Source of the DNA: Eutypella sp. D-1
Lineage: Eukaryota; Ascomycota; Sordariomycetes; Xylariales; Diatrypaceae
Assembly: GCA_023313575.1 (NCBI GenBank)
Contig: JAJTTP010000001.1
Location: forward strand, 3,348,001-3,412,000
Length of the DNA: 64,000 bases
Reading direction: 5' to 3'
The notes under the pieces were generated by a model. It ran no database searches and was not told the origin of the DNA. It saw only the letters and a list, made by a program, of their open reading frames with translations. Below, one piece after another: positions 1-10,145 of this stretch (positions are counted from its first letter, which is position 1; each line of letters begins with the position of its first letter). The translations under genes and the position numbers were made by a program.

Positions 1-255
1 AAGGAAAGGAATATTACAAAACGGAACTCAGCGGCAACGTCTGTCGCATGAACAATTTCCTTCTTTTCAACATACACGCGAGCCTCTGTTGTGCGGATGG
101 ACATCTGACGATACTGAGGGGAACTGGCCACATCATACCTAAAAGTATTATAAAATATATAGCATTTATCCAGTACAACATCGCTCATAATTCAACACGC
201 TAACTTTACCAAGCCCTAACAATTACACCTATATATATATATGTATCTCCATACA

Positions 256-1806
256 TCAACCCCTGTACCGGTCGGTGTCCAGATCCACGTCTCGCAGCTT
301 AACCGGCCTCGTGCGGAAGATGATCTTGTGGCCTATGAAGAGGACAGTCCAGATGATGAGGCTGATATAGGAGGCGAAGAAGTCAGCAGTCTCCCACTCG
401 ATGAAGGCGGTGAACCCGTTGGTCAGCAGGATGAGGACGCAGAAAAAGAGGCCGAACCAGCTAAGATAGGGCTGGAGGGGCGCGATGTATGGCAGTGTGC
501 CGCGGCGGAGGATGCCGCGGTCCGCGAGTGCGCGCTGGAACCGCAAGTGGCAGACGCTAATGGAAGCCCAGCTGATGAATCCCGCGATGGACGAGATGTT
601 AAGCAACCAGTTAAACACCTCGCTACCACCTGAGGACAGGTTAAGATAGGCGAGTAACCCGATCGCCGAGGTCATGAACACGCCGACGTAGGGCGTGCCG
701 AACCGGTTTGTTCGGCCGATAAAGGCTGGCGCGTGGCCCTCGCGCGCCAGGGCGATCAGGATGCGGCTGCCGGAGTAGACGTTCGAGTTCGCGGCGGAGA
801 GCACGGCGGTCAAGAGGACGCCGTTGATAATGTGCGGAAGGACGGGAACGCCGGCGAGGTTGGCGGCAATAACGAGGGGCGAGGCCGATGCGTCGTCCGA
901 TCCGAGAAGAAGCTCTTTGGTGTCGTACGGTACCAACAGTCCGATGAAGAAAATAGTGAAGACGAACAAGCCGAAAATTCCCCAGAAGGTCCAGCGGATA
1001 GCGGACGGAACGCTCTTGTGGGGGTCACGGGCCTCACCGGCACCAACGCCGACGAGCTCGGCACCCTGGTAAGAGAAGCCAGCGGTGATCAGGACAGACC
1101 AGAATGCGACGAATTTGCCGGTAGCGCCGTCATAAATCATCGGGGCGAAGGGACCCGGATCGACCCAGGCGCTGAAACCGAGATAGCCTTGCTGGCCCGC
1201 GCCAGCGTCAATGCAGATTGCGAAGATGATGAAGCCGATGACGGTGACAACCTTGATACTGGAGAACCACATCTCGAACTCGCCGAACCAACGGACGGGG
1301 AGGAAATTGAGGGCAGTGAAGACGACCCAAAAGATGGATATGAAAATGGCAATATTGAGTGACGAGTTCCAGAACTGAATGATAAGACTCGCAGCCACAA
1401 GCTCCAGCGCGAAGGTGCTAGACCAGCTGAACCAATAGATCCAGCCTACGGCGAAGCCGAGCGAGCGGTCGACGAAACGCGAGGGGAACACGGTAAAAGA
1501 GCCCGCGACAGGTATGTAGGTCGCCATTTCACTCAAGCTGACCATAATGGAAAATATGATAGCGCCGACGAAGATATAGGCGATAAGACAGCCCACTGGC
1601 CCGGCAGTCGCGAGCGCCTCTCCGCTGCCAAGGAAGAGACCAGTTCCTATCGTGCCTCCTATGGCGAGGAACTGCAGGTGACGACTGTTCAGGCCTCTCT
1701 GGAGCTCGGCACCACCAGCTTCGATGTCATCCTGGGAGCCATTGTCATGCTTGCCACCAGCCACATCCTTCGACGACTTCTCTGAGCTGTGTTCTGGAAT
1801 GTCCAT
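256..1806 (-). CDS. amino-acid permease (APC superfamily, fungal YAT/GAP type)
   Basis: Encodes a 516-residue plasma-membrane permease expected to import amino acids by proton symport. The first helix carries the family signature GGTIGTGLFLGSG (about residues 50-62), followed by a chain of about twelve hydrophobic segments; the conserved loop containing GVGAGEARDP and the later SAANSNVYSGSRIL helix are both present. The N-terminus is hydrophilic and acidic (about 40 residues) and the C-terminus ends in a short charged cytosolic tail, so the length is normal for the family (500-560). The frame is open in one exon with no intron needed. It is divergent from the Zn2Cys6 gene, sharing a 1.7 kb upstream region. 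Substrate preference cannot be read from sequence. Confidence 0.93.
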   Translation of the reverse strand: MDIPEHSSEKSSKDVAGGKHDNGSQDDIEAGGAELQRGLNSRHLQFLAIGGTIGTGLFLGSGEALATAGPVGCLIAYIFVGAIIFSIMVSLSEMATYIPVAGSFTVFPSRFVDRSLGFAVGWIYWFSWSSTFALELVAASLIIQFWNSSLNIAIFISIFWVVFTALNFLPVRWFGEFEMWFSSIKVVTVIGFIIFAICIDAGAGQQGYLGFSAWVDPGPFAPMIYDGATGKFVAFWSVLITAGFSYQGAELVGVGAGEARDPHKSVPSAIRWTFWGIFGLFVFTIFFIGLLVPYDTKELLLGSDDASASPLVIAANLAGVPVLPHIINGVLLTAVLSAANSNVYSGSRILIALAREGHAPAFIGRTNRFGTPYVGVFMTSAIGLLAYLNLSSGGSEVFNWLLNISSIAGFISWASISVCHLRFQRALADRGILRRGTLPYIAPLQPYLSWFGLFFCVLILLTNGFTAFIEWETADFFASYISLIIWTVLFIGHKIIFRTRPVKLRDVDLDTDRYRG

Positions 1807-3553
1807 GTTGAAGACGCGTATTCTCGCGAGCGACAGGAATTTATCGCCCTTGGGAAAGAGAGGAGAGGACTGGTTGGGCTTCTTTTCCCTTGAGAAGGAG
1901 CCGTTTGGCGATTTATTATTGACGAATTCGATAGCACCGATTCACAGCAACATCACGGCACCGGCGAGGTCGAGGGTCGAGGGACAAGAAGATGATAAAG
2001 TATGGAAAACCCAAACCCATGCTCCGGGGTCGACCGGTCTGCGGGCACGCTACAGGACTCCAAGACTCATCGTGGAGAAAGAAAATTTCTTTGGCCCGCA
2101 TCTCGTGAGCCTAGCAGACACTCCGGTTAGTCTGCCAACTAGTACCTATCTAGGCGTACCCACGATATTTGGTTACCCGTACTACATACTACTCGGATTT
2201 TAGGCGCGTTGGACACGGACCTTGGACAATCTGATAGCATGGCTGCGTGGTACGACATCCCAAAGAGGAAATATATCACGCATGTCACGAAGTGCGTCAA
2301 GATAACAACTTCGGGGGAGCCGCCAAAACCTTTGATTCGCCCCCAAGCCGACAGGCTTCTTGAATTATTCTCACCAATCAGAGCCTCTACACCATCAACT
2401 CCACTGCCCTGGATGGCAACTGCGGGCCGAATGCACATGTGCTACAGGTGGCTGGTGCCACCAATCCTCACCAAGATAGCCGGGACAGCCCACTAGTTAG
2501 AACACGCTATCTCGCGCTATCTCAACGGGCACGGTTGCGGCCCAGCGGCGTTGCTCCCTTGGGTACTTTGACCCGAGAGCCGGAACCATTTCTTTCTTAT
2601 TTCGAGCAAATTCGCTATACGCAGCTCTCTACTACTATATGTATGTCTGTTATTTTCGTGATATATCCGTCCGCCATCGTATATTAAAATTATGGGTCAC
2701 CTGTTCCAAGGTTGCTTCTTGATGGGAATATTGCCCCTCGAATAACCGATGCTGATCATCTCTCACGAGCTCCTCTCATGCTTCTCTCGAGAGGGGCAAA
2801 GGGGTTCTCACCCGCTACGGTGACCTAGGATGTCTGCCATCTAGGAACTTTACGGGTAGATTCGTTGACAAATGTTCGAGTGATCTGAGGACACCTACCT
2901 AAGAAAGTATTCGGTGATGGGTGATGTAATAACTCTTGTTTCGGAGCGGTAATGCAAGGTCCCGCTTAGATCGGGCCAGCCATGTTCGGGCATCCACCCG
3001 GCATGATGAATTCCGAGAGCCACTGAGCCATTGAGTAGTCTATTGTGATCATCTGTCTCCTTTCAGTAAGTAAGGTTATTATGTACACTGATTTGCCAGC
3101 ACACATCTTACTAATTGCCGTACTATTCTCCAGGTTTTCCGAAACGGTTTTGTAATAAGACGCATTTCATCTTGGTATAGATTGGTATAGAAAGCACGAT
3201 GGCCGCCTATAGCCAGCTATAGACGCCATATAGAAGCGTATCGGTATAAGAAAGGGGAAGGTGTATAAATTTAGAAGTTAACTACTTAGGTATGCTTTAA
3301 AGCCGATAACGGACCTAAACTTGCTAAAGCGCTTTCTATCGAGAAAGCCGGGGGAATTACGCTGGTATGTATGCAAATACACAAGGATCCACCTGTTTAC
3401 CCCAACTTGCACCTACTAGTCCAACTAAAGTGCGGAGTACAATAATCTCCTATTCGACACCCTCACGTTTCAAAGTACTTCTCCTCATTTCTTATTCTTA
3501 ACCCCATCTTGAATGTCCCACATAGCTACTCCGCAGACTTCAAAGATGCCGTC
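1807..3553. other. intergenic region between divergent permease and Zn2Cys6 genes
   Basis: A 1.7 kb stretch without a supportable gene. It should hold the promoters of both flanking genes. Open frames are short and have no recognisable protein features. A small uORF sits at its right end. Confidence 0.6.
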
Positions 3554-3557
3554 ATGA
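3513..3557 (+). promoter_or_regulatory. upstream ORF overlapping the Zn2Cys6 start by ATGA
   Basis: An ATG at 3513 opens a 14-codon frame that ends in TGA at 3555-3557. The main ATG of the Zn2Cys6 gene lies at 3554-3556, so stop and start overlap as ATGA in different frames. In fungal genes such uORFs commonly lower translation of the main frame or couple it to reinitiation; that role here is inference and depends on transcription starting upstream of 3513. Confidence 0.5.
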
Positions 3558-4831
3558 AAACTACGAGATACGCTACAACTCGACAAAAAGCTTGCCAGAA
3601 CTGTTCGGCTGCCAAGGCAAAGTGTGATCGCCAGCCAGCATGTTGCAGTAGATGCAGCCTCCGGGGTCTATCATGCACATATCCCCAGGTCTCCCCACAG
3701 CCTGGCCCTTCTCCCGTCGATAACCGTTCACCATCTCCTTGTCAGATAACTCGAAATCCACTGCCTTCAAGTCCATCTCGTGGGCCATCGTGGCTTATTG
3801 AACCCGGGCAAAACGGCAGTCAATTCGATGCGTTACCGGAAACACTCACCGAAGTTCACTCTCAAGAGGGATGCGAAACTAAACTTGGAGTAAACAGCAG
3901 TACACCAACGAGCTTAGAGACGCTTGACTTCTCTGGCTTGGAACTTGCTACCCCTATTAATGCCGATGACATCAAGAATCGTTGGTTGAACTCTTATGTT
4001 CCCATTCCCGGTCAGAAGTCCAAAGAATACCCGGCCAATGTCGGCATCTTCATATACAGGATGCTTAAGTCCTATACAGCTGATGCTATGTACGGATGCG
4101 GATCCCATCCGTTCATACATTCCTCACAGCTAGCAGCAACCCGTATGACCCTACCCCTTTCTACTTGCTTAAATTTAGTTCGTATCTGTGAAAAGCCACT
4201 ACCCGGCAGCGAGATAGCAGTCGCAGACATGGTACAGCAGGAGATGCGCGGTATCTATAATCAACGTGAAATGTATGACGACTTTACTCTTCTCGGAGCC
4301 TTTCAGTCGTATCTCATTTACTCCATGGTTCTATTTTTTCGGTTCGGCGAGACTTCGAACCCGTTCCTCCGCGAAGCGGTGATGAACCTGCAAGATCTTG
4401 CATGCTCCACCAGTCGGCAAGGCGTCATGTGCGTGGCAGAGCAACATCATATCCGTCCTGGCTGGGAGGCGTGGATTGTCACTGAGGCGAAGCGACGGAC
4501 GCTATATGTAATGTACCTTTTCGACAACCTTCTTTCAACCCACGAAGGTCTCACTACTTTCCTCGGAGCCGAGTTGCAAGGCTTACCGGCCCCGTCAAAT
4601 AAGACTTTATGGAGAGCACAGACGCGGTCAGAATGGAAAGTAGCCTACAATGTTTACCTAGGAAAATGGCCACAAGGAAGTTTACGGATTGATGAGCTTT
4701 GGGCAGTTCCTGAAAGCGTGAATCAATCTGGCCTCGCCGAAAGGCATAGGCGAGTGGACCAGTGGCTGGAAGACGTTGATGAATTTGGAACGATGCTTTA
4801 TGCAGTCACATGCTGTACGCATGGCACTTGA
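3554..4831 (+). CDS. Zn2Cys6 binuclear cluster transcription factor
   Basis: Encodes a 425-residue fungal-type transcription regulator. A complete Zn2Cys6 motif lies at residues 14-41 (C14-x2-C17-x6-C24, then C31-x2-C34-x6-C41, with an extra Cys at 30), preceded by basic residues. A Ser/Pro-rich linker follows (about 45-85). The C-terminal half has the helical, Trp-rich character of fungal regulators, with WIVTEAKRRTLYVMYLFDNL around residues 310-330. The ATG at 3554 is chosen because it lies just ahead of the zinc cluster; the frame is open upstream only without an ATG. It lies upstream of, and on the same strand as, an MFS transporter, so a regulator-transporter pair is possible but unproven. 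A 3' intron extending the C-terminus cannot be excluded. Confidence 0.88.
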   Translation: MKTTRYATTRQKACQNCSAAKAKCDRQPACCSRCSLRGLSCTYPQVSPQPGPSPVDNRSPSPCQITRNPLPSSPSRGPSWLIEPGQNGSQFDALPETLTEVHSQEGCETKLGVNSSTPTSLETLDFSGLELATPINADDIKNRWLNSYVPIPGQKSKEYPANVGIFIYRMLKSYTADAMYGCGSHPFIHSSQLAATRMTLPLSTCLNLVRICEKPLPGSEIAVADMVQQEMRGIYNQREMYDDFTLLGAFQSYLIYSMVLFFRFGETSNPFLREAVMNLQDLACSTSRQGVMCVAEQHHIRPGWEAWIVTEAKRRTLYVMYLFDNLLSTHEGLTTFLGAELQGLPAPSNKTLWRAQTRSEWKVAYNVYLGKWPQGSLRIDELWAVPESVNQSGLAERHRRVDQWLEDVDEFGTMLYAVTCCTHGT

Positions 4832-5482
4832 ATTTGTTATCATCGCCTTAACTCACTCATGGTATGTACGGCATTGTCTCCGATGAAGTCTTCATGTCGG
4901 CGATAGAAGAAGCGGACAGCACACGACGATAACAGTATAAATTTCATCACATAGCCAGTTTTATCATTGAACCTACACACGCCAACATACTATCCTGTCT
5001 TCTAAAAGAGATGTATGCAATGGGGTATAAAGTCAGTGTATGTTAGCTGCGTAAAACGCCCGATAGTTTATTATGCATGCGCTTCATCGAGCTACTGAGC
5101 TGCAAAGCGTTCTCTAGCTCTAGCCTTTCGAGGTGGAAATGGAGGCTTAAGACGATCATGATAGCCCTCGATATCTCCGATATACCGCATCGTTGTAATG
5201 GGAATAACGATGAATATGAGACCTGCTATTATATCCAGGAGTCCCCTTTTCAGGGTAATAACGCTCATCAGCTTACCTCCGAAGCTCTGACAGTCCAAGC
5301 CCAGCTACCTAAGTAGTACCCGGAGCTGACTCTCAACTCCGGTGGACCCACCTCTGAGCTCCGTCACCGTAATACAATAAGGGGCTTGAATCCAGCAACA
5401 TCCTAATCTACCACTTCCTGTCAACACTTAGGAGAGGTGGTTTTATCCACATGGTAAAAGCCAACAATCGTGTATTACCATA
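4832..5482. other. intergenic region
   Basis: Region between the Zn2Cys6 gene and the MFS gene, holding the 3' flank of one and the promoter of the other. The only coding hint is a small minus-strand frame with a hydrophobic segment (5092-5268), listed separately. Confidence 0.5.
5092..5268 (-). CDS. possible small membrane protein or last exon of a lost gene
   Basis: A 58-codon minus-strand frame starts at an ATG and encodes one clear hydrophobic segment (GLLDIIAGLIFIVIPITT) followed by a basic Pro/Arg-rich tail ending RARERFAAQ. The hydrophobic-then-basic layout looks more protein-like than its surroundings. The frame has a stop codon shortly upstream and no family is recognised. It could be a genuine small membrane protein, the remnant of a larger membrane-protein gene, or chance. 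Confidence 0.2.
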   Translation of the reverse strand: MSVITLKRGLLDIIAGLIFIVIPITTMRYIGDIEGYHDRLKPPFPPRKARARERFAAQ

Positions 5483-7040
5483 ATGGCAACCGTACACCAA
5501 ACTGATCAAGCCGACTCGCAACCCGTCTCAGATGCTGCACCTCCGAGAACACCCTCCGATATTGAGGAGCCTTACAGCATATTTGATAAAAGGCAGAAAG
5601 GCCTGATTGTCCTTATTGTATCGACAGCTGCGACCTGTAAGTTCGTGAATCTAGAAGTCGCTTCCAGTTCCACAAGCTCACCTGGAGACAGTCTCTGGCT
5701 TTGCATCCAACATTTACTTCCCTGCGCTCCCCACCATCGCAGTAGACCTCAATGTATCAGTGGAATTAGTTAACCTCACGGTTACATCGTACCTCATCTT
5801 CCAGGGCCTGGCTCCTAGCCTCTGGGGCCCAGTATCTGACGTTAGAGGGCGCCGGGTCGCGTACTGCTGCACCTTCCTCGTGTTTCTCGGCGCGTGTCTC
5901 GGCCTCTCACAAACGCAAGATTTCGCAACGCTGCTTGCACTGCGATGCCTTCAGAGTACCGGGAGTGCCAGCACGATCGCCATTGGGTCCGGAGTAGTTG
6001 GAGACATAACCACTCGGGCTGAGCGCGGGGGGTATATGGGGATATTTCAAGCCGGGCTGCTTGTGCCGGTTGCCGTTGGTCCAGTTATCGGTGGTGCCAT
6101 AGCGGGAACTCTGGGATGGAGGGCAATCTTTACCTTCCTGGCCATCTATAGCGGAGCTTTCCTGGCTGTCCTACTCTTCTTACTCCCGGAGACCTTGAGG
6201 TCGCTTGTCGCGAATGGAAGCAGAACACCATCAAGTCTATCTGCACGATACCCGCTCTCCTTTTACCAAAAATTCTCAAATGTAAAGTGGCAATCAGGTA
6301 GGCTCGGGTTACAGCTCCCAGAAAGGGGGCATATCGATATCACGGGTCCCCTTCGCATCCTCGTTAGCAAACAGGCAGCACCCATCATCCTTTTCCTTGC
6401 GATATACTATGCCGTCTGGCAGATGAGCATCACGGCGATGTCCACCCTCTTCAAGAGCAGCTATGGGCTCGGCGAAACCCAAATTGGTCTGACGTTCATT
6501 GCGAACGGTGTGGGATCCATGCTTGGCACACTCGTCAGCGGCAAGATTCTCGATGCGGACTTCCGACGCGTGAAAGCCAAATACGAGGCCCGAACTTCAG
6601 AATCATCGCCCGTCCAAGCTATGAACGAGGAAGTTGATGACCGCGAGAGCGGTTTTCTACTTGAAAAGGCACGTCTTCGTTTCATCCCCGTCTTTTCTCT
6701 CATCCAGTGCTTATCCATCCTCCTCTTTGGCTGGACCATCCAGTATCCCGAGAAGGTCCACATCGCCGTTCCCATCGTGAGCACATTTATCACAGGCTGG
6801 ACTGCCGTTTCCACTCAGTCAGTCGTCATGACTTACCTCGTAGACATATTTCCAGCCCAGAGCGCCGCCGCGAGCGCGAGCCTGAACCTTGCTCGATGTC
6901 TTTTCGCTGCTGGTGGCACGAGTTTTGTCATGCCGTTATTTAATGCCGTCGGAGTTGGACTCGCTTTCACGATATGCGCTGCTATCCAGGCGGCAGCATT
7001 GGTGGGCGTGGGCGTGCAACGGAAATTCGGCGCTGCCTGA
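5483..7040 (+). CDS. MFS drug:H+ antiporter, DHA1/QDR type
   Basis: Two exons, 5483-5636 and 5692-7040, encode 500 residues. The 55-bp intron (GTAAGT donor, CAG acceptor, phase 1) is required: joining restores the first helix reading TFSGFASNIYFPALPTIAVD, which is typical of QDR-like exporters. The hallmark MFS motif A appears as GPVSDVRGRR in the loop after the second helix. About twelve hydrophobic segments are split by a hydrophilic central loop with an acidic stretch (NEEVDDRESG). The family sits in the plasma membrane and exports drugs, polyamines or organic acids by proton antiport; the substrate here is unknown. The neighbouring Zn2Cys6 gene is a candidate regulator by position only. 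Confidence 0.92.
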
Positions 7041-7551
7041 AAGAGAGCAAGAATGGATCAAGAAAGTACAATTTGTTTCTATTGCCAATTAATTCATCCA
7101 TCTTCGGAGTTGACAGGTAGACGCATGAAATGCGACTATAACCATCATAAGTGTATAGATTTACCTAGGGACTTGCCTATAGCCTACCACTAGTGTACGG
7201 GGAAAGAAATTCCCCCGAAAAGAGTCCTATGAAGGTTCGCTTGATACCCCTACTTGCCGGACGAGTGGGCCCATTCGGCGTCTTCCCCGCCCTTGGCTTA
7301 GTTGGCCAATCGTTCCATCATCATAACAGCGCGGAGACGACGGCTTTGTTGTTAATGTGAGTGCTCTGCGGGCATTCCTAGCTCGAGTCTCGAGACAGGA
7401 TAAATTCTATATAGAACGCTAGAAATACTTTCCCATGGAGTTCAGATTCCAAAATAGCTCTGGGTGTTCAGATAGCGGTTATCCGAACTAAGTTACAGTA
7501 TATAAAGGCGACAAATAACCTATCTGAGAGTACAGCACAACGAGGCTTATA
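7041..7551. other. intergenic region, promoter of the DUF3500 gene
   Basis: No coding content is visible. The right end holds a strong TATA box (listed separately) just before the DUF3500 start. Confidence 0.55.
7499..7508 (+). promoter_or_regulatory. TATA box of the DUF3500 gene
   Basis: TATATAAAGG lies 43 bases upstream of the ATG at 7552. Such a short distance implies a very short 5' leader if transcription starts 25-35 bases downstream, as is usual. Confidence 0.55.
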
Positions 7552-8910
7552 ATGACGAGTTCACAGGCTGGCGAGTTCCGCCAATACCTCCCAGACCTTA
7601 ACACCCCACGGTTCACCACCCTCGCACAGTGTGACGCCCATAGTCACGCCTTAGAGCTTACAGAACATCACCGGCCACCATGGCTGTATGGTCTCTACAC
7701 CCACTGGTTAAAGCTTTTACAGGAGCCATTCAAGGGCGTTACAAACGATGGTGGGTATTAATTCTTCGGTCAATTTACTCTACCAGCCCCTATATTCCCG
7801 AAACGCAACGGGGCTAGGAAGCTAAGCAGCGGCGCAGGAAATGTACGGCCTGGCCTCTATAAGCTCCGCGATGAGGGCGTGCCCATCGACGATATCGTCG
7901 CGGCAGCCAAGGCGGTGGTGTCGCAGCTGAGCGATGAGCAACGGCGCAAGACGATCTTGCACATCGACTCGCCGGAATGGCGCACGTGGTCGAACCCGGA
8001 GTTCCTGCTAAGCAACAAGGGGGTACGACTGGAGGACCTGGCGCCGGGCCTGCGCGACGCCGTGCTCGGGGTTCTGCGTGCCACTCTGTCGCCCGAGGGC
8101 TACGAAAAGGCTATTAGCGCCATGCGTATCAACCACTTTCTAGGTGAGCTCGTGGGCGGGCTCCGGGTCATGAATGAACATAGCTATAACTTTGTGCTGT
8201 TCGGCGCCGAGCCCTCAGCCACACGGCCCTGGGGCTTCTCCTTCTACGGCCACCACCTCTGTCTTAACGTTTTCCTGCATCACACTCAGATCATCATATC
8301 GCCCTGGTTCACCGGCGCTGAGCCCAATATAATCGATGATGGGCCCTGGAAGGGGACCCGCATCCTACATGAAGAGGAGCGACTTGGTCTAGCACTCATG
8401 CAATCACTGTCGCCGGAGCTGCAGGCCACGGCGCGCACCTACGAGAAGATGAAGGACCCCGCTATGCCTAAGGGCCGCTGGAATCACGATGACCAGCGCC
8501 ACCTCTGCGGCGCCTACCGCGACAACCGCATCGTTCCCTACGAGGGAATCAGAGTGTCAGGACTAAACGCCGACCAGCAGAACCTCGTGCGGCAGATCCT
8601 CAACCAATATCTGCTATACCTACCGCAGCGGGCGCGGGAACTGCGGCTCCAGGACTGCGCCGACCACTTCAATGAGACGTACTTCAGCTGGATTGGCGGG
8701 TTCGGCGACGCGGACCCCTTCTACTACCGCATCCAGAGCCCCGTCGTTATAGTCGAGTTCGACCACCACTCCGGCGTCTTCCTGGCAAACTCTGAGCCCG
8801 CCAAGTTCCACATCCACACGCTGCTGCGCACGCCAAACGCAGGCGACTACGGATTCGCGCTCAGGGATCAGATCGAAGGCCTCGAACAGAAGTACCTTTG
8901 GGAGGGGTAA
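7552..8910 (+). CDS. DUF3500 family protein
   Basis: Two exons, 7552-7750 and 7838-8910, encode 423 residues. The 87-bp intron (GTGGGT donor, CAG acceptor, phase 1) is placed so that the join reads GVTNDGNVRPGLYKLRDEGVP-like sequence without a break, as expected for the DUF3500 family. Typical family features include the EPSATRPWGFSFYGHHLCLN block and VEFDHHSGVFLANSEPAKFH with its His-rich cluster near the C-terminus. The function of DUF3500 proteins is not established; no signal peptide or membrane segment is visible, so a cytosolic location is likely. The second exon is GC-rich compared with its flanks, as expected of coding sequence. Expression is probably driven by the TATA box at 7499. 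Confidence 0.88.
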
Positions 8911-9500
8911 GTAAAAGGGGGGCTTGGCTATGCGCCCACGATCAGGGAGTCTGGCTACACAAGATGCACACTCCCGAAATCACTAAGTAGGCATGCTCAT
9001 TTGTATCAGTAGAGTTTCCGAAAAACGGGTACTCAGAATTCAACATTCGTCCTGCTCGCAGAGCAGAGCGTGTGAGTATTGATAGAACACTTCCAAACGA
9101 CTTTCATTTGCATGAGCATGAAGCAATTCGTAAATTTACTCGCTAGTTGGCCGGTGTCTTTAACTGACTGATATTTCATAAAAGCCAAATGGTATACCGA
9201 TCATTCCCTGCATGTGTCGCGTCTAAGCGTTATCGGTATATCTTTTTATCGATCCTCGCGAAGACGGTTCTATCCTCTATCGACGTCTTTGAACCCCAAA
9301 ACTCCATGTATCGGTCGGCGTGGATCGCTATGACACTCAATGCCGGACCAATTCGCCCCAAACAATCGTCACTGAAAAAGCCAAAATGTGTCTTTCGGCG
9401 CGCAAATAGGTTCAGCTTTGGGCCCGGTATTTTCGCGTCGCTTCTATGCCGCTCGGTCTATGTCCAGAATTCGTAGGTGGCGACTCGCTGCCACACGTTT
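8911..9500. other. intergenic region (convergent 3' ends)
   Basis: Lies between the 3' ends of the DUF3500 (+) and GNAT (-) genes. One plus-strand frame near 9189-9476 shows no recognisable protein features. I see nothing else. Confidence 0.5.
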
Positions 9501-10145
9501 TTACTGTTGTAAATCCTTGACCATGACCCAGTCCCACTGCTCTTCCTTGCCGACGAAGAAACTCGTCTTGGCGACCCTAACGAAGCCGAACCTCGCGTAG
9601 AGGCGCTCGGCGCGCGGGTTGTGCTCCCAGACCGTAAGCCAGATCTTCCGAAACCCCTCGGCTCGGGCGGTGTCAATGGCACGGGTGAGGAGCCGGGAAC
9701 CGGTGCCGCTTCCGTGAACATTCGTATCGACGTAGAGGCGGTGAAGCTGTGCCAGCGAGGCGACGTCCTCAGTATCCTTCAGGCACGGGTCTGCGACCTC
9801 ACGGCATAGTTGCGCAAACCCGAGTAGCGTATTGCCGTTCCGTGCGTCCCTCGCGATCCATGTCGACGTTTTCGGGTCCCTCAATTCCTTCTCGAATGCC
9901 TCCGTCGTGTACTCTGCCTTCAAGTACGCCGTTAAGTCCTCGGCCTGCACCGAATGCCCGAAGCTCGCCGCGAAGACCTGCCCCCCAACGGCCGCAATCA
10001 TATGCGCGTCTGCCGGCGTCGCGTCGCTGATCTGCACGTCCGCCGTTGGTTTCTGCGATGACGACGTATTGTTCGCTGTCTGTGGTTTCCCTCCCCCCGT
10101 TACAGGCTCCACCACGCCAACGCCGGAGTCCATTGCCGCGACCAT
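9501..10145 (-). CDS. GNAT-family N-acetyltransferase
   Basis: Single-exon gene for 214 residues, expected to move an acetyl group from acetyl-CoA to an amine. A low-complexity N-terminus (1-36) precedes the GNAT fold beginning at VQISDATPADAHMI. The acetyl-CoA-binding motif A is HRLYVDTNVHGSGTGSRLL (about residues 135-153), with the pyrophosphate loop HGSGTG, and motif B is VWEHNPRAERLYARFGF (about 172-188). The length is normal for a stand-alone fungal GNAT of the RimI/ElaA-like sort. The substrate cannot be inferred. A second in-frame ATG four codons in could also serve as the start. Confidence 0.9.
   Translation of the reverse strand: MVAAMDSGVGVVEPVTGGGKPQTANNTSSSQKPTADVQISDATPADAHMIAAVGGQVFAASFGHSVQAEDLTAYLKAEYTTEAFEKELRDPKTSTWIARDARNGNTLLGFAQLCREVADPCLKDTEDVASLAQLHRLYVDTNVHGSGTGSRLLTRAIDTARAEGFRKIWLTVWEHNPRAERLYARFGFVRVAKTSFFVGKEEQWDWVMVKDLQQ

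Noticed and set aside
733..1362. 209-codon acidic plus-strand frame
   Set aside because: Antisense shadow of the amino-acid permease with no protein features.
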